A stretch of DNA of 64,000 nt, from NCBI GenBank assembly GCA_031423495.1, contig JANPFP010000144.1:1-64000 (forward strand). Reading direction: 5' to 3'. Shown here piece after piece: positions 31,880-43,340 of the stretch. Position numbers and translations under genes: made by a program. This DNA comes from JACPYM01 sp031423495. GTDB lineage: Bacteria > Acidobacteriota > Blastocatellia > RBC074. The first letter of the stretch is position 1, and each line of letters begins with the position of its first letter. The notes beneath the pieces were generated by a model. The model searched no databases. It had not been told where the DNA came from and was given only the letters and a program-made list of their open reading frames with translations.

Positions 31880-34800
31880 TTAAAATTCCAACCGCAGGCC
31901 GAATTGAATCCAGCGGCTGCCCGCCGTACCGCCGCGTTCGGGCGCGATGAATTGCGTGGTCAGTACGCCGAACGCGCGTGAGTTATTCAGGTCGAGCGTA
32001 GGGTTGTTGAAAAGCACGTTGTTAAACGCGTTGAACATGTCGAACAGGAAGGTCACCTTGAATGATTCCTTGACCGTCGTGGTCTTGCCGATGGAAAGAT
32101 CGGTGTTCCAACGCGACGGGCCACGCAGCGGGTTCGCGCGTCCGGCGCGTCCGTCGCGGCTGATTTCGACGCGGCGGAAGCTATTGAACGCCTGTTCGGG
32201 ATTGTTGAACAAATTCAAAGCCGTGCCACGATTGGCCGGGTCGCCGTTGGTGCCGATATTATTAGAACCATTAACGCCTGTGTTGACATTGTTGCCAAAC
32301 GCCAACGGATCACTGGTCGGAATCGCACCTGACGTGAAGCCTAAAAACAAGCTGCCGCCCCAGACGCCCGCACCTTGATTGACCGTCAAGGCGTCACCGC
32401 TGCGCGCGGTCACGATGCCCGATAGATACCAGCCGCCGATTACCTTATCCAGCGCGTTGCCCGTGCTGAACATGCGGCCTTTGCCGAACGGCAATTCATA
32501 ACGAAACGTGCTGTTGACGATGTGCGTGATGTCGAACGGCGACGGACCGTATTCGGCATTCAGATCGAAATTGTTCGGCATGACGTTCGCTGAATTCTGA
32601 TTCGATCCCAATTGATCGAACGAACGCGCAAACGTGTAATTGACCGTCGCCAAAAAGCCTTTAGTCAAACGCTTCGTCATGGTCACGAACGCTGCGTTGT
32701 AGTTGGAACTGCCTGTGCTGGAACGCAGAAAAAGGTTTTGCGCCAGATAGTTATTGAATGACGGCAAGCCGCCCAACATCCGTCGTTGGTCAATGTTCAG
32801 GAAGATGTTGTTGAGATTGCCGTTGATGAAATTGCTGCCCAAGGCGGTCGCCAACGCTTGCGTATTGTTCACCGCGCCCGCGATGGTCGGCACCTGGTTT
32901 TCAAACCAGCGTTGCGCGGTCAACTCTGCGACTGGTCTGTTGCTGCGCAAGTGGCGCGCGACCACATCGAAGGCTTGCGCGAAGGTTTGCCCCGAAACTT
33001 TATCAAGCTGGTTATAAGGCACCTGGCCGAAGCCCATGCTTTGCGGCAACTTTTTAGCATAGCGACCAGCGAACCCGGCTTCGACCAACACGCTGCCGGG
33101 CAACTCGCGTTGCACGGTCAGGTTGAGCGAATGGTTTTCACCGACCTCGATGCTGGGGTCAACTTGAAACGACAGCGTTTCAGGGAACAGCGAAAGCGTA
33201 CCGTTGGCGTTGCGTCCCCAGAAAGGCGAAACGGGTACGGTCAGATTGGGGACGACCGGCAGCGGAATTTTGCCGTCTACGCCTGCGCGATAAATGCTCA
33301 ACAGCGGATTGGCATTCGTCGCTGCGCAATTCGCCCCCGCCGTTGCGCCATTCACGTTGCACAGCGGCGCAGTGACATTGATCGCTTGCGCAAAGGCTAC
33401 GCCGAGGGTCGGAATGATGACGCTTTGCACGGTGTTCTGACGGTCATAAACCAGGCTGTAACCGCCACGTATGACGGTCTTGCGTTCGCCCAGCAATTTG
33501 CCGAGGAAGCCCGGCGCGCTGGAAGGATTCCACGCGGCAGAAACACGCGGCCCCCAGTTATTTTTATCGGTGTCGAACACCGGACGCTTGGCGTCTTTAA
33601 TCGGCAGAAAAGCAATCGAAGGATTGAAAATGTCGCCCACGCGTGAGGCTGCTTCGCGCGCCGTCAGGTATTCGCGCGCCGTTTGCACCTTCAGCGTTTG
33701 CCCGTCCACTTGCACGCTTTGCCGTCCGAGCTTTTCACTCGGTGCGGTTTGCCAGCCGTAATTCACGCCATAAGACAAAGTCAGTGACGGCTTAATCCGC
33801 CAAATATCCTGCCAATAAAATTCAGGTGCCCACAACTTGGTGTCTGATTCGAGCGTTTCACCAAAAGGCAATGGTTTCAGGTTGCCGTCGCGCACGGCTA
33901 ACACGCTCACGTTGTCTACTAAACCTAAGATCGAAGCCGCCGTGCGATTCCAGGTTTGCACGTCTGCCGCCGCGAGACAGTTCGTCGTGACCGTACCAGC
34001 ACAAGCGCGCGGACGCACCGTGTTCGGCAAGGTGAATGAACCGAGTTCGGAATCAATTTGTGCGACCAACGCGCCTAACGCGCCCAGCACTTTGTCATCG
34101 CGGCGATGCAACGTCGGCAAAAAACGAATGTGTCCGCCGAACTGCCACGTATGATTGCCGCGCACCCAGTTCAAGTCGGCGTTCCATTGAATGTTCTTGT
34201 TGTCGTTCGATTGCTTGCGCGCCAATTGCGTATCTACATCAATCGGCTCTGACAAGATGCTCTGTGCGCCACCGCGCGCGCCGAGGTCGAGCGCGACGTG
34301 CGTTTGACCTGTGGTGAAACCAGTTTCAGTGCCTGCCAGCGCGAGTTCGGCGGCTGAACCATTCGGACGCAAACGGTCAACGGCAGTGCGCGTGCGTACC
34401 CAGCCGAAGCGAAATTCGCCCGACAGGCTTTGCGTAATCAAACCGCTCACGCCGGTGCTAATCATGTTTTGACGAGTCGGCGACGTTTCGCGGCTCTTGA
34501 CGTTGCCGCCGCGAATGTCGAGCAGGCCTGCGCCTTGCGCCACTTCGCCGAAATAGCGGAACGCCACATCAGCGCGCCATTTCTCGTTGATGTTGTAATC
34601 CATCCGCGTGTTATAAAAATCATTGGTCAGCGGATTAGTCACGATGCCGCGATAGCCGCCCGTGTTGAATCCATCGCCCGCGCTCGGATCATTCACGGCG
34701 GGCAGTCCTTTGAAAAGATTGGTGACGAGCGGGCTGATGCCTACGCCACGCGGATCGCAAGCCTGATCCGCCGTCGGGCCGCAGAGCTTCGAGGTTTTTA

Positions 34801-35872
34801 GGTCGTATGAATTCACCACCCCTGACGCATCGCGGAAGCGCAACACGCCCGCGCGCAAACTGTCGGTCGGGACAATACGCAAAATTTGCGTCGTGCGCGG
34901 GAAGCGACGGCCTTCATAGTTGGCGAAGAAGAACAGCTTCTTTTTCCAGTAATCGCTCCACGGAATCACCGGCCCGCCGATGCGAAAACCGAAGCGGTTA
35001 TCTTTCAATTCGGGTTCCTGCAACTTGGCGCGTTGAATGGGGTCAGTCACCGTTTGCGCAATCGTACGCTTGGCCGTCCAGGTGGCGGCGTTCAGATTAT
35101 CGTTTTGGTGATACCAGAAACCGAGGCCGTGATAATCGTTGGTGCCACGGCGGCTGATGACTGAAGCCTGTCCGCCCGCGCCACGCCCGAACGAAGCTGT
35201 CGAATTGGCAACGCCCACGCGAAACTCTTCGATGCTGTCAATCGGGATGGGTATGACAGAGCCTAAGCCACCGGTGGATTGGTTCGTAATATCAATGCCA
35301 TCGAGAGTGATCGTGGTTTGATCGTTGCGCGAACCGGCGACTTCGCCGCTGGGAGTCGAAAGCGGTTGAATGCGCAACAAGTCATTCGCCTGGCGCGTCA
35401 ACGCGGGCAGGAAGGGCATGTCTTTGCCGGCGATCACATTGCCGACTGTGGCATCGGTCGTTTGCAATTCAACACCAGCGGCGGCGGCGACTTCGACAGT
35501 CTGCGTCAAATCGCCAACCTCAAGCGCGATGGGCAAGGTATAAGATTTCGCTACGTCAACTTTGAAATTACTCAGCGTGGTTTTGCGAAAACCTGCTTTC
35601 ACGACCGTGATCGTATACTCACCCGGCGGTATGGCAGGAAAGGTGTATTGCCCATCCGAATTCGACTTGGCCTTGAGCGATTGATTGGTCGCGGCATTGA
35701 CCAATTCGATCTCAACGCCGCTGACCACTGCGCTCGCCTTATCGGTGACAACTCCGACGATGGCTCCTGACGTAGCGGATTGCGCCATCGCAGTAACCGT
35801 CAACGAAAGTGCCAATAAAACAGTGCCCACAAATGCAAACCCCACAGATGCAAATAACGACCGTAACGACAT
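31880..35872 (-). CDS. Oar-like TonB-dependent receptor, very large
   Basis: 1330 residues. Signal peptide (FASVGFAFVGTVLLALSL...AMAQS), CarboxypepD_reg-like domain (about 35-115: GAIVGVVTDKASAVVSGVEI, YTFPAIPPGEYTITVVKAGF), plug (TTITLDGIDITNQSTGG, IDSIEEFRVGVANSTASFGR, GQASVISRRGTNDYHGLGF) and a long barrel ending WIQFGLRLEF. Compared with the first receptor it has a longer barrel and more extracellular loop sequence. GGGAGGG lies about eight bases upstream of the ATG. It is transcribed alone toward the convergent receptor. Substrate unknown; the family call is firm. Confidence 0.95.
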   Translation of the reverse strand: MSLRSLFASVGFAFVGTVLLALSLTVTAMAQSATSGAIVGVVTDKASAVVSGVEIELVNAATNQSLKAKSNSDGQYTFPAIPPGEYTITVVKAGFRKTTLSNFKVDVAKSYTLPIALEVGDLTQTVEVAAAAGVELQTTDATVGNVIAGKDMPFLPALTRQANDLLRIQPLSTPSGEVAGSRNDQTTITLDGIDITNQSTGGLGSVIPIPIDSIEEFRVGVANSTASFGRGAGGQASVISRRGTNDYHGLGFWYHQNDNLNAATWTAKRTIAQTVTDPIQRAKLQEPELKDNRFGFRIGGPVIPWSDYWKKKLFFFANYEGRRFPRTTQILRIVPTDSLRAGVLRFRDASGVVNSYDLKTSKLCGPTADQACDPRGVGISPLVTNLFKGLPAVNDPSAGDGFNTGGYRGIVTNPLTNDFYNTRMDYNINEKWRADVAFRYFGEVAQGAGLLDIRGGNVKSRETSPTRQNMISTGVSGLITQSLSGEFRFGWVRTRTAVDRLRPNGSAAELALAGTETGFTTGQTHVALDLGARGGAQSILSEPIDVDTQLARKQSNDNKNIQWNADLNWVRGNHTWQFGGHIRFLPTLHRRDDKVLGALGALVAQIDSELGSFTLPNTVRPRACAGTVTTNCLAAADVQTWNRTAASILGLVDNVSVLAVRDGNLKPLPFGETLESDTKLWAPEFYWQDIWRIKPSLTLSYGVNYGWQTAPSEKLGRQSVQVDGQTLKVQTAREYLTAREAASRVGDIFNPSIAFLPIKDAKRPVFDTDKNNWGPRVSAAWNPSSAPGFLGKLLGERKTVIRGGYSLVYDRQNTVQSVIIPTLGVAFAQAINVTAPLCNVNGATAGANCAATNANPLLSIYRAGVDGKIPLPVVPNLTVPVSPFWGRNANGTLSLFPETLSFQVDPSIEVGENHSLNLTVQRELPGSVLVEAGFAGRYAKKLPQSMGFGQVPYNQLDKVSGQTFAQAFDVVARHLRSNRPVAELTAQRWFENQVPTIAGAVNNTQALATALGSNFINGNLNNIFLNIDQRRMLGGLPSFNNYLAQNLFLRSSTGSSNYNAAFVTMTKRLTKGFLATVNYTFARSFDQLGSNQNSANVMPNNFDLNAEYGPSPFDITHIVNSTFRYELPFGKGRMFSTGNALDKVIGGWYLSGIVTARSGDALTVNQGAGVWGGSLFLGFTSGAIPTSDPLAFGNNVNTGVNGSNNIGTNGDPANRGTALNLFNNPEQAFNSFRRVEISRDGRAGRANPLRGPSRWNTDLSIGKTTTVKESFKVTFLFDMFNAFNNVLFNNPTLDLNNSRAFGVLTTQFIAPERGGTAGSRWIQFGLRLEF

Positions 35873-36164
35873 GGTGAACCCTCCCTTGAATCAGCTTATC
35901 AACCGTGCGGCCCAACCGTGCGGGGGTAAGCCTGGAAATGCAGCAACCAAATGGGAAATACCGAGTGATTTCACCTCGTCGGCTGACCAGATGAAATAAC
36001 TCGGCGAAACGCGATTTTAAGTTTTGTAAATGACTTACTGCTGGAGCGGGAATTAAAGCGGGCGGATGCTAACGCAATGGCAAGAGTGTCACAAGTTTGG
36101 ATGAAAGAATTTTGCCCGACCAATCAAACGATTGTCGTATGAAGATTTTCTTTATTGCCGAGGC

Positions 36165-37343
36165 TTACTTCTTGCGAGGCTTGCTCAAGGCGGATAAGGT
36201 CAAGCCGCCGCCCAGCAATCCGCCTAAAGTGTTCATATCAAAATCGTCATCGTCTTCATCGTCCTCACCGTCTTCACCTAAGTGGCCGAGCAATTGTTCG
36301 CCCAGAAAACCCATGGCGTTATCAATGGTTTTTAGTTTTGCTGACTGGCGCAAGTGAATGTGCAGTTGTTCGGCGAACGGTTCGAGCAGGTCGCCTACGC
36401 GGTCGGAACGTACGCGCAGGCGTTGTGGGATCGCTCCGGCTTCGGTGAATTTGTCGGCGAGCAGTTGCGGGACGCTGGCGAAAAGTGATTCAAGCGAAGG
36501 GCGCGGTTGCAGCAATTCCATTGCCAACAGCATGCCGCTTTGTTCGTCAGCCACGAGCAGCATGTAAGGGAAACACGGACGCTCGCCCTTTTGATCAGCT
36601 GTGGGAAACGGTGTCATCTGCAATTCGATTTCGACGGCGCGGTCGGCGCGCGGCAACTTGTTCAGCGCCGCCAACGATTCGGCAGAAAGTTCGTGCCGCG
36701 TTTTGGACGCGGTGACCGCCGGAATTTTTTGCGCCGTATCATGCCATTCGCCTTGCGCGTTTGGTTCGCGCACTAGATAGCGAGAGTCCAGCGAGACTTC
36801 TTCATCAGGAAACAACAGTTCGTCGTCTTTTTCGCAACGCGCAGCGACCTCAAGCAATTGCTCCAGCACGATGGTCATCAGGCGCGCTTCGTCGGCGGTG
36901 AGAAACCACGGAAACATGCCAGCAGTGTGGCTGCGAAACAGTGTGTAACCTTGCGGGCCGCGAAATTTGAGGCCGAGCTTTTTGTGAATCGCCTTGTCAT
37001 CTTTTTCGATCAGGTCGGCGTCTTCAAACGAAAGTTCCAGCTTGGGGATTTCAAGCAACTTCGTCGGATCAATGTCTCCATCGCCGATTTCTGCATCTTC
37101 TTCGATTTGCAAAAACTGGCGCGTCGCCGCCGCTGTCGGATAGAACGCGATGGCGACGTGTTCGCCGAGTAAGCCCATCACGCTGACAAAGCCGGTTTCA
37201 TTCGTCAGCGGGTCTTTGATGCCGAAGATGTCTGCTTCATTCATCCATTCCCACGGCTCCATTTTTTTGATGCGTGCCGCGAGGTCATAAAGCGTACGCC
37301 ATTGGTCGAGCGTAGGCTCATTCGTCGTCAGGGTCTTCGCCAT
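36165..37343 (-). CDS. Conserved-looking cytoplasmic protein of unknown function with acidic C-terminus
   Basis: 392 residues. No signal peptide or TM helix. The N-terminal half has DQWRTLYDLAARIKKMEPWEWM followed by DIFGIKDP and TGFVSVMGLLGEHVAIAFYP, a mixed alpha/beta pattern; the middle contains a stretch KLELSFEDADLIEKDD. A later segment has PYMLLVADEQSGMLLAMELLQ and LPQRLRVRSDRVGDLLEPFA-like sequence (residues about 265-330). The C-terminal region is very acidic (GEDGEDDEDDDDFD) and then Gly/Leu-rich (LGGLLGGGLTLSAL). I do not recognise a characterised family. It lies 22 bases downstream of the sulfatase gene in a minus-strand operon. Confidence 0.75.
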   Translation of the reverse strand: MAKTLTTNEPTLDQWRTLYDLAARIKKMEPWEWMNEADIFGIKDPLTNETGFVSVMGLLGEHVAIAFYPTAAATRQFLQIEEDAEIGDGDIDPTKLLEIPKLELSFEDADLIEKDDKAIHKKLGLKFRGPQGYTLFRSHTAGMFPWFLTADEARLMTIVLEQLLEVAARCEKDDELLFPDEEVSLDSRYLVREPNAQGEWHDTAQKIPAVTASKTRHELSAESLAALNKLPRADRAVEIELQMTPFPTADQKGERPCFPYMLLVADEQSGMLLAMELLQPRPSLESLFASVPQLLADKFTEAGAIPQRLRVRSDRVGDLLEPFAEQLHIHLRQSAKLKTIDNAMGFLGEQLLGHLGEDGEDDEDDDDFDMNTLGGLLGGGLTLSALSKPRKK

Positions 37344-37365
37344 TTTATTGTTCCTACTCTTTCTC

Positions 37366-38835
37366 TTAGGGTTTTAGTTGTCCGGCGACCCGCCCACGGG
37401 TCGCATCGCGTTTAGTCAGTGAATCGCCCAAATCGCCGCGCATCGTTTCGCCCAATGCTTGCAGCCGTTTCATCACGTCGGGTTGTTGCGCAACGACGTT
37501 ATTCGATTCGCCAATGTCTTGTGAGAGATCGTAAAGCGATAGTTCAATTTGCCGCGTAACTTGAGTGCCGCGCCTGCCGCCGTTCGTGGGCGAATGCTCG
37601 ACGTAAGGATGGGGAAAGTGCAGCTTCCATTTGCCGCTGCGCACAGCTTGCAGTTCGCGTCCCCAATAAAAATAGAGCGCCTCGTGCGGATCGCCTTTGG
37701 CTTTGCCGCGCAAGTGCGACCAGATGCTGCGTCCGTCAATCGGCGTCTTCTCTGATGGGGGCAACGACGCGCCCGTGATTTCAGCCAGCGTCGGCAACAG
37801 GTCAATCGTCATAGCGGGCATCGTCATCGTCTTGCCCGCCGGAAGCTGCCCCGGCCAGCGTGCAAGGAAAGGTACGCGCACTCCGCCCTCGAACATCGTC
37901 CCTTTATATCCGCGCAGCTTGCCCGCCGAGCCGCCGTGGTCGCCGTATAAATGCCACGGCCCATTGTCAGAAGTGAAAATCACCAACGTATCTTTGTCGA
38001 GCTTATGTTTTTGTAACGTCGCCAGCAGTTGCCCGACTGACCAATCCAACTCGCTGATTACGTCGCCATACAAGCCGCGCCCCGTTTTGTCTATGGATTT
38101 GCCTTTGAATTTGTCTGACACAAAAAGCGGTACGTGCGGCATCGAGTGCGCGAGGTAAACAAAGAATGGTTTGTCTTTATTCGCTGCGACATTGCGTTCG
38201 ATAAAGCTCACCGCGCGTTCTGTGTAACGCGTCGTGAGTTGCGCTTGGTCGGGGTCGCGTTCGATGACTTCCGTGCCGTCAATCAAGGGCAGGTCAGGAT
38301 AAACCGTGTTGCCCTTATCAGGGTTTTTCGGCCACATATCGTTGGAATAAGGCACGCCGAAGTATTCATCAAAACCATTGCGCGTAGGCAAAAACTGAGG
38401 GTTATCGCCGAGATGCCATTTGCCGATGGCGGCAGTCGCGTAACCTTTCTGCTTGAGCAAGTCGCCCATCGTCATCTCATCGGTATTCAGACCGTTTTTC
38501 GCGTTAGGAAAAAGCGCGCCGAGAATGCCTACGCGATTGGAATAACAGCCCGTCAGCAGGGCTGCGCGCGAAGCCGAACAGACGGCTTGCGCTACATAAA
38601 AATCTGTCAGCTTTACGCCCTCTTTTGCCATCCGGTCGAGGTGCGGCGTTTGATAACCAGTTGCGCCAAACGAACCGATGTCGCCGTAACCGAGATCATC
38701 GGCGTAAACAATAATGATATTGGGCAACCGTTTGGCCTGAACCGTAGGCGTGCGGGAAAGCGTGACGAATGAGTTGGCGAGTAAGGCCATGACCAACAGC
38801 GTACGCGAGGCGCGAAGAAAGGTGTGGAGGTTCAT
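37366..38835 (-). CDS. Exported sulfatase (formylglycine-dependent, arylsulfatase family)
   Basis: 489 residues with a signal sequence (LLVMALLANSFVTLSRTPTVQA). Hydrolyses sulfate esters, probably of polysaccharides or glycosides, outside the cytoplasmic membrane. The sulfatase core begins PNIIIVYADDLGYGDIG (metal-binding DD), and Cys86 in VCSASRAALLTG is the residue converted to formylglycine (CxASR form). Also seen are GKWHLGD and the metal site TSDNGPWHLYGDHGG. The C-terminal region has SGKWKLHFPHPY and LYDLSQDIGESNNV, usual for the family. It is third in the DUF4328/CXXCH/sulfatase/unknown minus-strand unit with five bases to the previous gene. Confidence 0.95.
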   Translation of the reverse strand: MNLHTFLRASRTLLVMALLANSFVTLSRTPTVQAKRLPNIIIVYADDLGYGDIGSFGATGYQTPHLDRMAKEGVKLTDFYVAQAVCSASRAALLTGCYSNRVGILGALFPNAKNGLNTDEMTMGDLLKQKGYATAAIGKWHLGDNPQFLPTRNGFDEYFGVPYSNDMWPKNPDKGNTVYPDLPLIDGTEVIERDPDQAQLTTRYTERAVSFIERNVAANKDKPFFVYLAHSMPHVPLFVSDKFKGKSIDKTGRGLYGDVISELDWSVGQLLATLQKHKLDKDTLVIFTSDNGPWHLYGDHGGSAGKLRGYKGTMFEGGVRVPFLARWPGQLPAGKTMTMPAMTIDLLPTLAEITGASLPPSEKTPIDGRSIWSHLRGKAKGDPHEALYFYWGRELQAVRSGKWKLHFPHPYVEHSPTNGGRRGTQVTRQIELSLYDLSQDIGESNNVVAQQPDVMKRLQALGETMRGDLGDSLTKRDATRGRVAGQLKP

Positions 38836-38840
38836 GGTTG

Positions 38841-40181
38841 TTACTTTACGTTGATCGTCACCGTGTTGGCGTTCTGGTTGTCGGCGCGTAACACGACATT
38901 CAAATTGCCGCGTCCGATGAATGAACGCGCGAGGCTTACGTTGGCCTGATCAAGTCCGGCAAGTCCTTGCGGCCCGGCGTAAAGCACTTCGGCGTTTTGT
39001 CCGCCAATAGTAGCGGTCGTGGCGGGTGAAGCAGGCGCACCTTTGAAGCCCGTGCCGAAAAGCACCAGAAAGTACTGGTCATCGGCGAGGCTCAAATCAA
39101 GTGGCAAGTTTTCAAACTTGCGCGTCGTTTCGTTGAAGCGCACGACCGGTTCATAAATTTGCTCGCCGTTGGGCTTGATACGCAATAGCAAGGCCGCTGC
39201 GGGGCCGGAACCGTCAGCGTTTGCGGTGAACAAACCCGGCCCAGTGCGGCCTACCGTGATCGTACCCGTTGCCACCGTATTGTTTTGCAGCCTTACGTTC
39301 ACGGTCGCATTGCCCGGCGCAGTTTGCGCAGGTATCAGGAAATTGATTTGTCCGGGCGAGACGAAAAACAGCGGGGCTTCGCGTTCGACGCCCAGCGCAT
39401 CGCGTACGCGCACTTGCGCCGTCGCCAGCGTGGTTGGCAAAGGCACGGTCGCAGCCACTTCCGTCGCATTCGTCAGGTTCGTGCCGAAAGCCGTCGCAAT
39501 CGAATCGGCGGCGAGCGGTGAATTCAAAAAATAACTGGCCGATGACACCGCCGCGATGGCAGGCAAAGTTGTTGCGGGCGTGAGCGAAGCCGTCCGCGTA
39601 TAAATCGAGTCGCCGGTTTGCCGCGCGTCGTTATTGCCTGCGTTGACGGCGAAATAGAAAGTGATGCGGCCTAGGTTGGCGACGGGCGCTTTCCAGCGCA
39701 ACGTCCATGTCGTCAGGTTTAATCCCGTTGGCTCTGTGCCCTGAAACGTATGTTGAATGTAACTGCGCCCGACGAATGTGCCAGTGGTTTCGGTCACGAT
39801 TTGCATGCGTTCACGGTCAGTCACAATCCATTGACCGGCGGGGCGTCCCTGATCGTCGAGCGCCGTCGCTTGAAAGCCGAACTTGTTGCGCTCTAACTGT
39901 TCCGCTGAAAGCGTCACCATCACTTCCTGATTGGGGCTGTATAAAGCGGGCGTGACGGCAACCGAAACCGTACCGTCGTCGGAATTCAGTCCGCCGCTGT
40001 GACAACTGGTGCAGTTCATTTCGGCGGGAAACGCGCCACGCGCAGGCACTCCCGTGTTTGACAGCGGAGGCCCCGACAAACGCGCGCTCGCCGCAGGCCA
40101 CTGCCACAACAGTAAGGCCGCAAAACTCACCAACCATATTTTCACAAGACGATCTCGCATATTTTTTACTACCTCAATCAC
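38841..40181 (-). CDS. Exported CXXCH/Reeler-like protein with Solibacter-type C-terminal domain
   Basis: 446 residues. A hydrophobic N-terminal segment (LVKIWLVSFAALLLWQWPAASA) suggests export. Residues about 55-62 contain a single c-type haem motif in EMNCTSCHSGGLN, followed by a Reeler/choice-of-anchor-V-like beta sandwich (VMVTLSAEQLERNKFGFQAT, TWTLRWKAP, ITFYFAVNAGNNDARQTGDS). Residues about 215-446 are the Solibacter C-terminal domain (VSSASYFLNSPLAADSIATA to LAGLDQANVSLARSF). Whether haem is bound is uncertain: only one CxxCH is present. The end overlaps nothing; its start overlaps the DUF4328 gene by four bases. Confidence 0.82.
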   Translation of the reverse strand: MIEVVKNMRDRLVKIWLVSFAALLLWQWPAASARLSGPPLSNTGVPARGAFPAEMNCTSCHSGGLNSDDGTVSVAVTPALYSPNQEVMVTLSAEQLERNKFGFQATALDDQGRPAGQWIVTDRERMQIVTETTGTFVGRSYIQHTFQGTEPTGLNLTTWTLRWKAPVANLGRITFYFAVNAGNNDARQTGDSIYTRTASLTPATTLPAIAAVSSASYFLNSPLAADSIATAFGTNLTNATEVAATVPLPTTLATAQVRVRDALGVEREAPLFFVSPGQINFLIPAQTAPGNATVNVRLQNNTVATGTITVGRTGPGLFTANADGSGPAAALLLRIKPNGEQIYEPVVRFNETTRKFENLPLDLSLADDQYFLVLFGTGFKGAPASPATTATIGGQNAEVLYAGPQGLAGLDQANVSLARSFIGRGNLNVVLRADNQNANTVTINVK

Positions 40182-41002
40182 TGCGTTCCGCTGGGCGCTG
40201 CTGCATTTTTCATACGCGCCGCCGCTTCGGCGTGCTGGCGCTGCTGTAATAACAAATTATTAAAACGCTCTTCCTGCCGTTCGGTGATTTCGCCGACCAG
40301 ACTCATCGTCCACCAGGCCGCCAGCGCCGTCAGCGCCGAAGCCGTCAACTCGAACCAGCAAGCCATCACCCAATCGCCCAGATCGCTGGCTTGCCGCGTG
40401 TAATGCCACGCCCACGCGCGCGCGAGCAGCATGCCCCAAAACAACACCCACCATTTCACGATCAACGAAGAACTCACTTGTTCAAACCGCAGCGGTTGCG
40501 CCACCGTCGGCAAACTTTCGGCAATGACATCGGGGTCGCTGGTGCGCCAAAGTTCTTTCGCCGCCCAATAAGGCACGATGAAATTCACCAGCGGAACGAA
40601 CCACGAACCCACTGCCCAACGCGGCGCAATGGCAGGCCGCGCGCCCGTCAGCGCAGGCACATTAGTCGAGACGTTCCATTGCCAGCGCAAAAAAGTCAGC
40701 GTACTCAACACGTAATGCGCCATCGTGAAAACCAGCAACAAGCCGCTGACAAAGATCACGCTAATCTGCAACTGTCCGCCCGGCAAGCCGCCGATGTTCA
40801 CCTCGCTGCGTAACAACGCGGCAGTGACGGTGTCAGGCCAGAGCGCGATCAACAGAATCTCGGTGGCGTTCAAGCCGATGCTCATCACCCGCGAACCGAT
40901 GACGCCGCCCAGCCAGAACTTCGCCCAAAACGCACTGCTGCGCGCCGAGGCATAAAGCCCCGCTAACGGTTGTTGCTGTTGGAAAAAAACCGCAGGTTGC
41001 AT
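40178..41002 (-). CDS. DUF4328-type multi-pass membrane protein
   Basis: 274 residues with about five hydrophobic helices (IGLNATEILLIAL, ISVIFVSGLLLVFTMAHYVL, VGSWFVPLVNFIVPYWAAKEL, WVLFWGMLLARAW, LTASALTALAAWWTM). The central P-W-x-VGSWFVPLVNF...P...KELW pattern with a following TSDPD is the DUF4328 signature. The N-terminal residues are a Gln-rich tail, the C-terminal end is charged. Function unknown. It is the first gene of the minus-strand unit that continues with the CXXCH protein (ATGA overlap). Confidence 0.78.
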   Translation of the reverse strand: MQPAVFFQQQQPLAGLYASARSSAFWAKFWLGGVIGSRVMSIGLNATEILLIALWPDTVTAALLRSEVNIGGLPGGQLQISVIFVSGLLLVFTMAHYVLSTLTFLRWQWNVSTNVPALTGARPAIAPRWAVGSWFVPLVNFIVPYWAAKELWRTSDPDVIAESLPTVAQPLRFEQVSSSLIVKWWVLFWGMLLARAWAWHYTRQASDLGDWVMACWFELTASALTALAAWWTMSLVGEITERQEERFNNLLLQQRQHAEAAARMKNAAAPSGTQ

Positions 41003-41163
41003 CGTAAATATGTGGGATCAAGACTACGTCGTGGATGCCGTGCATTTTGGCAGGGACTAACCAAACAAACAACGCACAGACAACACGGCGTGCGACAAAA
41101 GTTACGGAAGCAAGGCTTGGGACGAATTCGTTTATTTATTCGGGGCTGTTCGGCTTGTTCGGC

Positions 41164-41574
41164 CTATTCTTGTTGATTGCGCATGAAATCAGCGGTTTTC
41201 ATAAACGAATGCTGCAACTGCTCGCGCAACGCTGCGTCGGGTACGAGTTCTTCCAGCGCCTTGAACATGCACCATAACCACTGGTCGCGTTCTGACACGC
41301 CAATCGCAAACGGCATGTGGCGCATACGCAAACGCGGATGCCCGAACCGCTCGATATAAACCGGCGGGCCGCCCATCCAGCCGACCAAAAACCAATAGAG
41401 CTTGTTACGCGAGTCGGTTAGGTCGGCGGGGTGCAACGCGCGAATGCCGTGCGCGGTTTCTTCCTGATCCATCAGGTCGTAAAAGCGATCTACGAGTTGT
41501 CGAATCACCGTCTCACCGCCGATGCGCTCGAAATGCGAGACCGGCGGCGTAGCCGTAGTTTCGATAGGTTGCAA
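41164..41574 (-). CDS. Group II truncated haemoglobin
   Basis: 136 residues, a 2-on-2 globin. FERIGGETVIRQLVDRFYDLM is the A/B helix start, KLYWFLVGWMGGPPVYIERFGHP the CD/E region, and RMRHMPFAIGVSERDQWLWCM contains the proximal His (HMPF..I) and the group-II Trp (G8) of ERDQWL. The lack of a pre-F Gly motif pair is normal for this group. Likely role in oxygen or nitric-oxide chemistry, which is inferred from the family. Transcribed alone, facing away from rocA. Confidence 0.93.
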   Translation of the reverse strand: MQPIETTATPPVSHFERIGGETVIRQLVDRFYDLMDQEETAHGIRALHPADLTDSRNKLYWFLVGWMGGPPVYIERFGHPRLRMRHMPFAIGVSERDQWLWCMFKALEELVPDAALREQLQHSFMKTADFMRNQQE

Positions 41575-41755
41575 GGTTATGTCCTTTGGTTAATTGAATT
41601 CGCGTGGCGCAAACGCCGGAACATAAAAATATAAAGCGGCGCTGACTGCAACCCTGCGCAACTTTTTTTGCTAATTGATGCTGACGTTTCGCCCCTTCCG
41701 CTTTTTTCGTTAGAATGCCCGCCGCTCAAAATTTAAACTCAAAGGCTTTTTATTC

Positions 41756-43321
<1,566 letters not shown>

Positions 43322-43340
43322 AACTGTTCGGAGGCATGCA

